In this document: in pieces, positions 5,006 through 5,029 of the stretch
Layout of the letters: every line of letters begins with the position of its first letter
Numbering within the stretch: the first letter of the stretch is position 1
NCBI GenBank assembly: GCA_021795535.1
Contig: JAJYPG010000148.1
Location: 1-5,029, forward strand
Origin: Planctomycetota bacterium
Lineage (GTDB): Bacteria > Planctomycetota > Phycisphaerae > WQYP01
DNA length: 5,029 bases
Direction of reading: 5' to 3'
The notes under the pieces: generated by a model
The model's input: the letters and a program-made list of their open reading frames with translations, nothing else
The model's database searches: none
What the model was told of the DNA's origin: nothing
Made by a program: the position numbers and the translations under genes

Positions 5006-5029
5006 TCATGCCGCTTTGCTGCGGCGGCA
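5006..5029 (-). other. Possible 3' tip of a gene upstream of cdsA
   Basis: One minus-strand frame runs in from the right edge and ends at a TGA at 5008-5006 (last residues CRRSKAA), nine bases before the cdsA start. If real, it would be the end of an upstream operon partner such as uppS. Too little is visible to decide, and the other frames are also open here. Confidence 0.15.

Noticed and set aside
1..5029. CRISPR arrays, tRNA or rRNA genes, insertion sequences
   Set aside because: No regularly spaced repeats, cloverleaf or rRNA sequence, transposase frame or terminal repeats were found.

Overview
The window holds five protein-coding genes in three blocks, from a moderately GC-rich bacterium. 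On the minus strand at the left edge lies the start of an ectoine (compatible solute) operon: ectA (complete) followed by ectB (cut by the left edge). On the plus strand in the middle is guaA (GMP synthase), followed by a small membrane protein with a C-terminal zinc ribbon. On the minus strand at the right is cdsA (phosphatidate cytidylyltransferase), convergent with the small gene. The CdsA signature (PGFGGVLDLLD in place of PGHGGxxDRxD) and general codon/GC character resemble what I recall from the Planctomycetes-Verrucomicrobia-Chlamydiae group. That assignment is an inference. Ectoine genes suggest a saline or osmotically variable habitat.

Layout: ectB (1-707, minus, partial) and ectA (704-1312, minus) overlap in an ATGA junction, so they are translationally coupled. 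ectC is expected beyond the left edge but is not visible. ectA starts at TTG with a near-perfect Shine-Dalgarno sequence. A consensus-like sigma-70 promoter (TTGACA, 17 bp, TATAAA) lies about 270 bases upstream of the ectA start. The transcript would therefore carry a long leader packed with inverted repeats. The last hairpin is followed by a T-run and looks like an intrinsic terminator or attenuator placed just ahead of the ectA ribosome binding site. A strongly A/T-rich tract with a 10-bp-phased direct repeat sits upstream of this promoter.

The divergent guaA (1923-3503) has no recognisable Shine-Dalgarno sequence. Its ATG is preceded at six bases by a TACAAT -10-like box (possible leaderless mRNA) and also overlaps the stop of a 62-codon open frame (possible coupling). 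The two explanations compete. The zinc-ribbon protein gene follows guaA with no clear terminator between them and ends 22 bp from the end of cdsA.

The most interesting items are the structured, terminator-bearing leader of the ect operon, the in-frame 24-bp tandem duplication at the start of ectB that doubles the conserved FERRESEV segment, and the unusual translation start of guaA. EctA and EctB act in sequence on aspartate-semialdehyde-derived diaminobutyrate. GuaA and CdsA are housekeeping enzymes of nucleotide and phospholipid synthesis with no direct link to ectoine.
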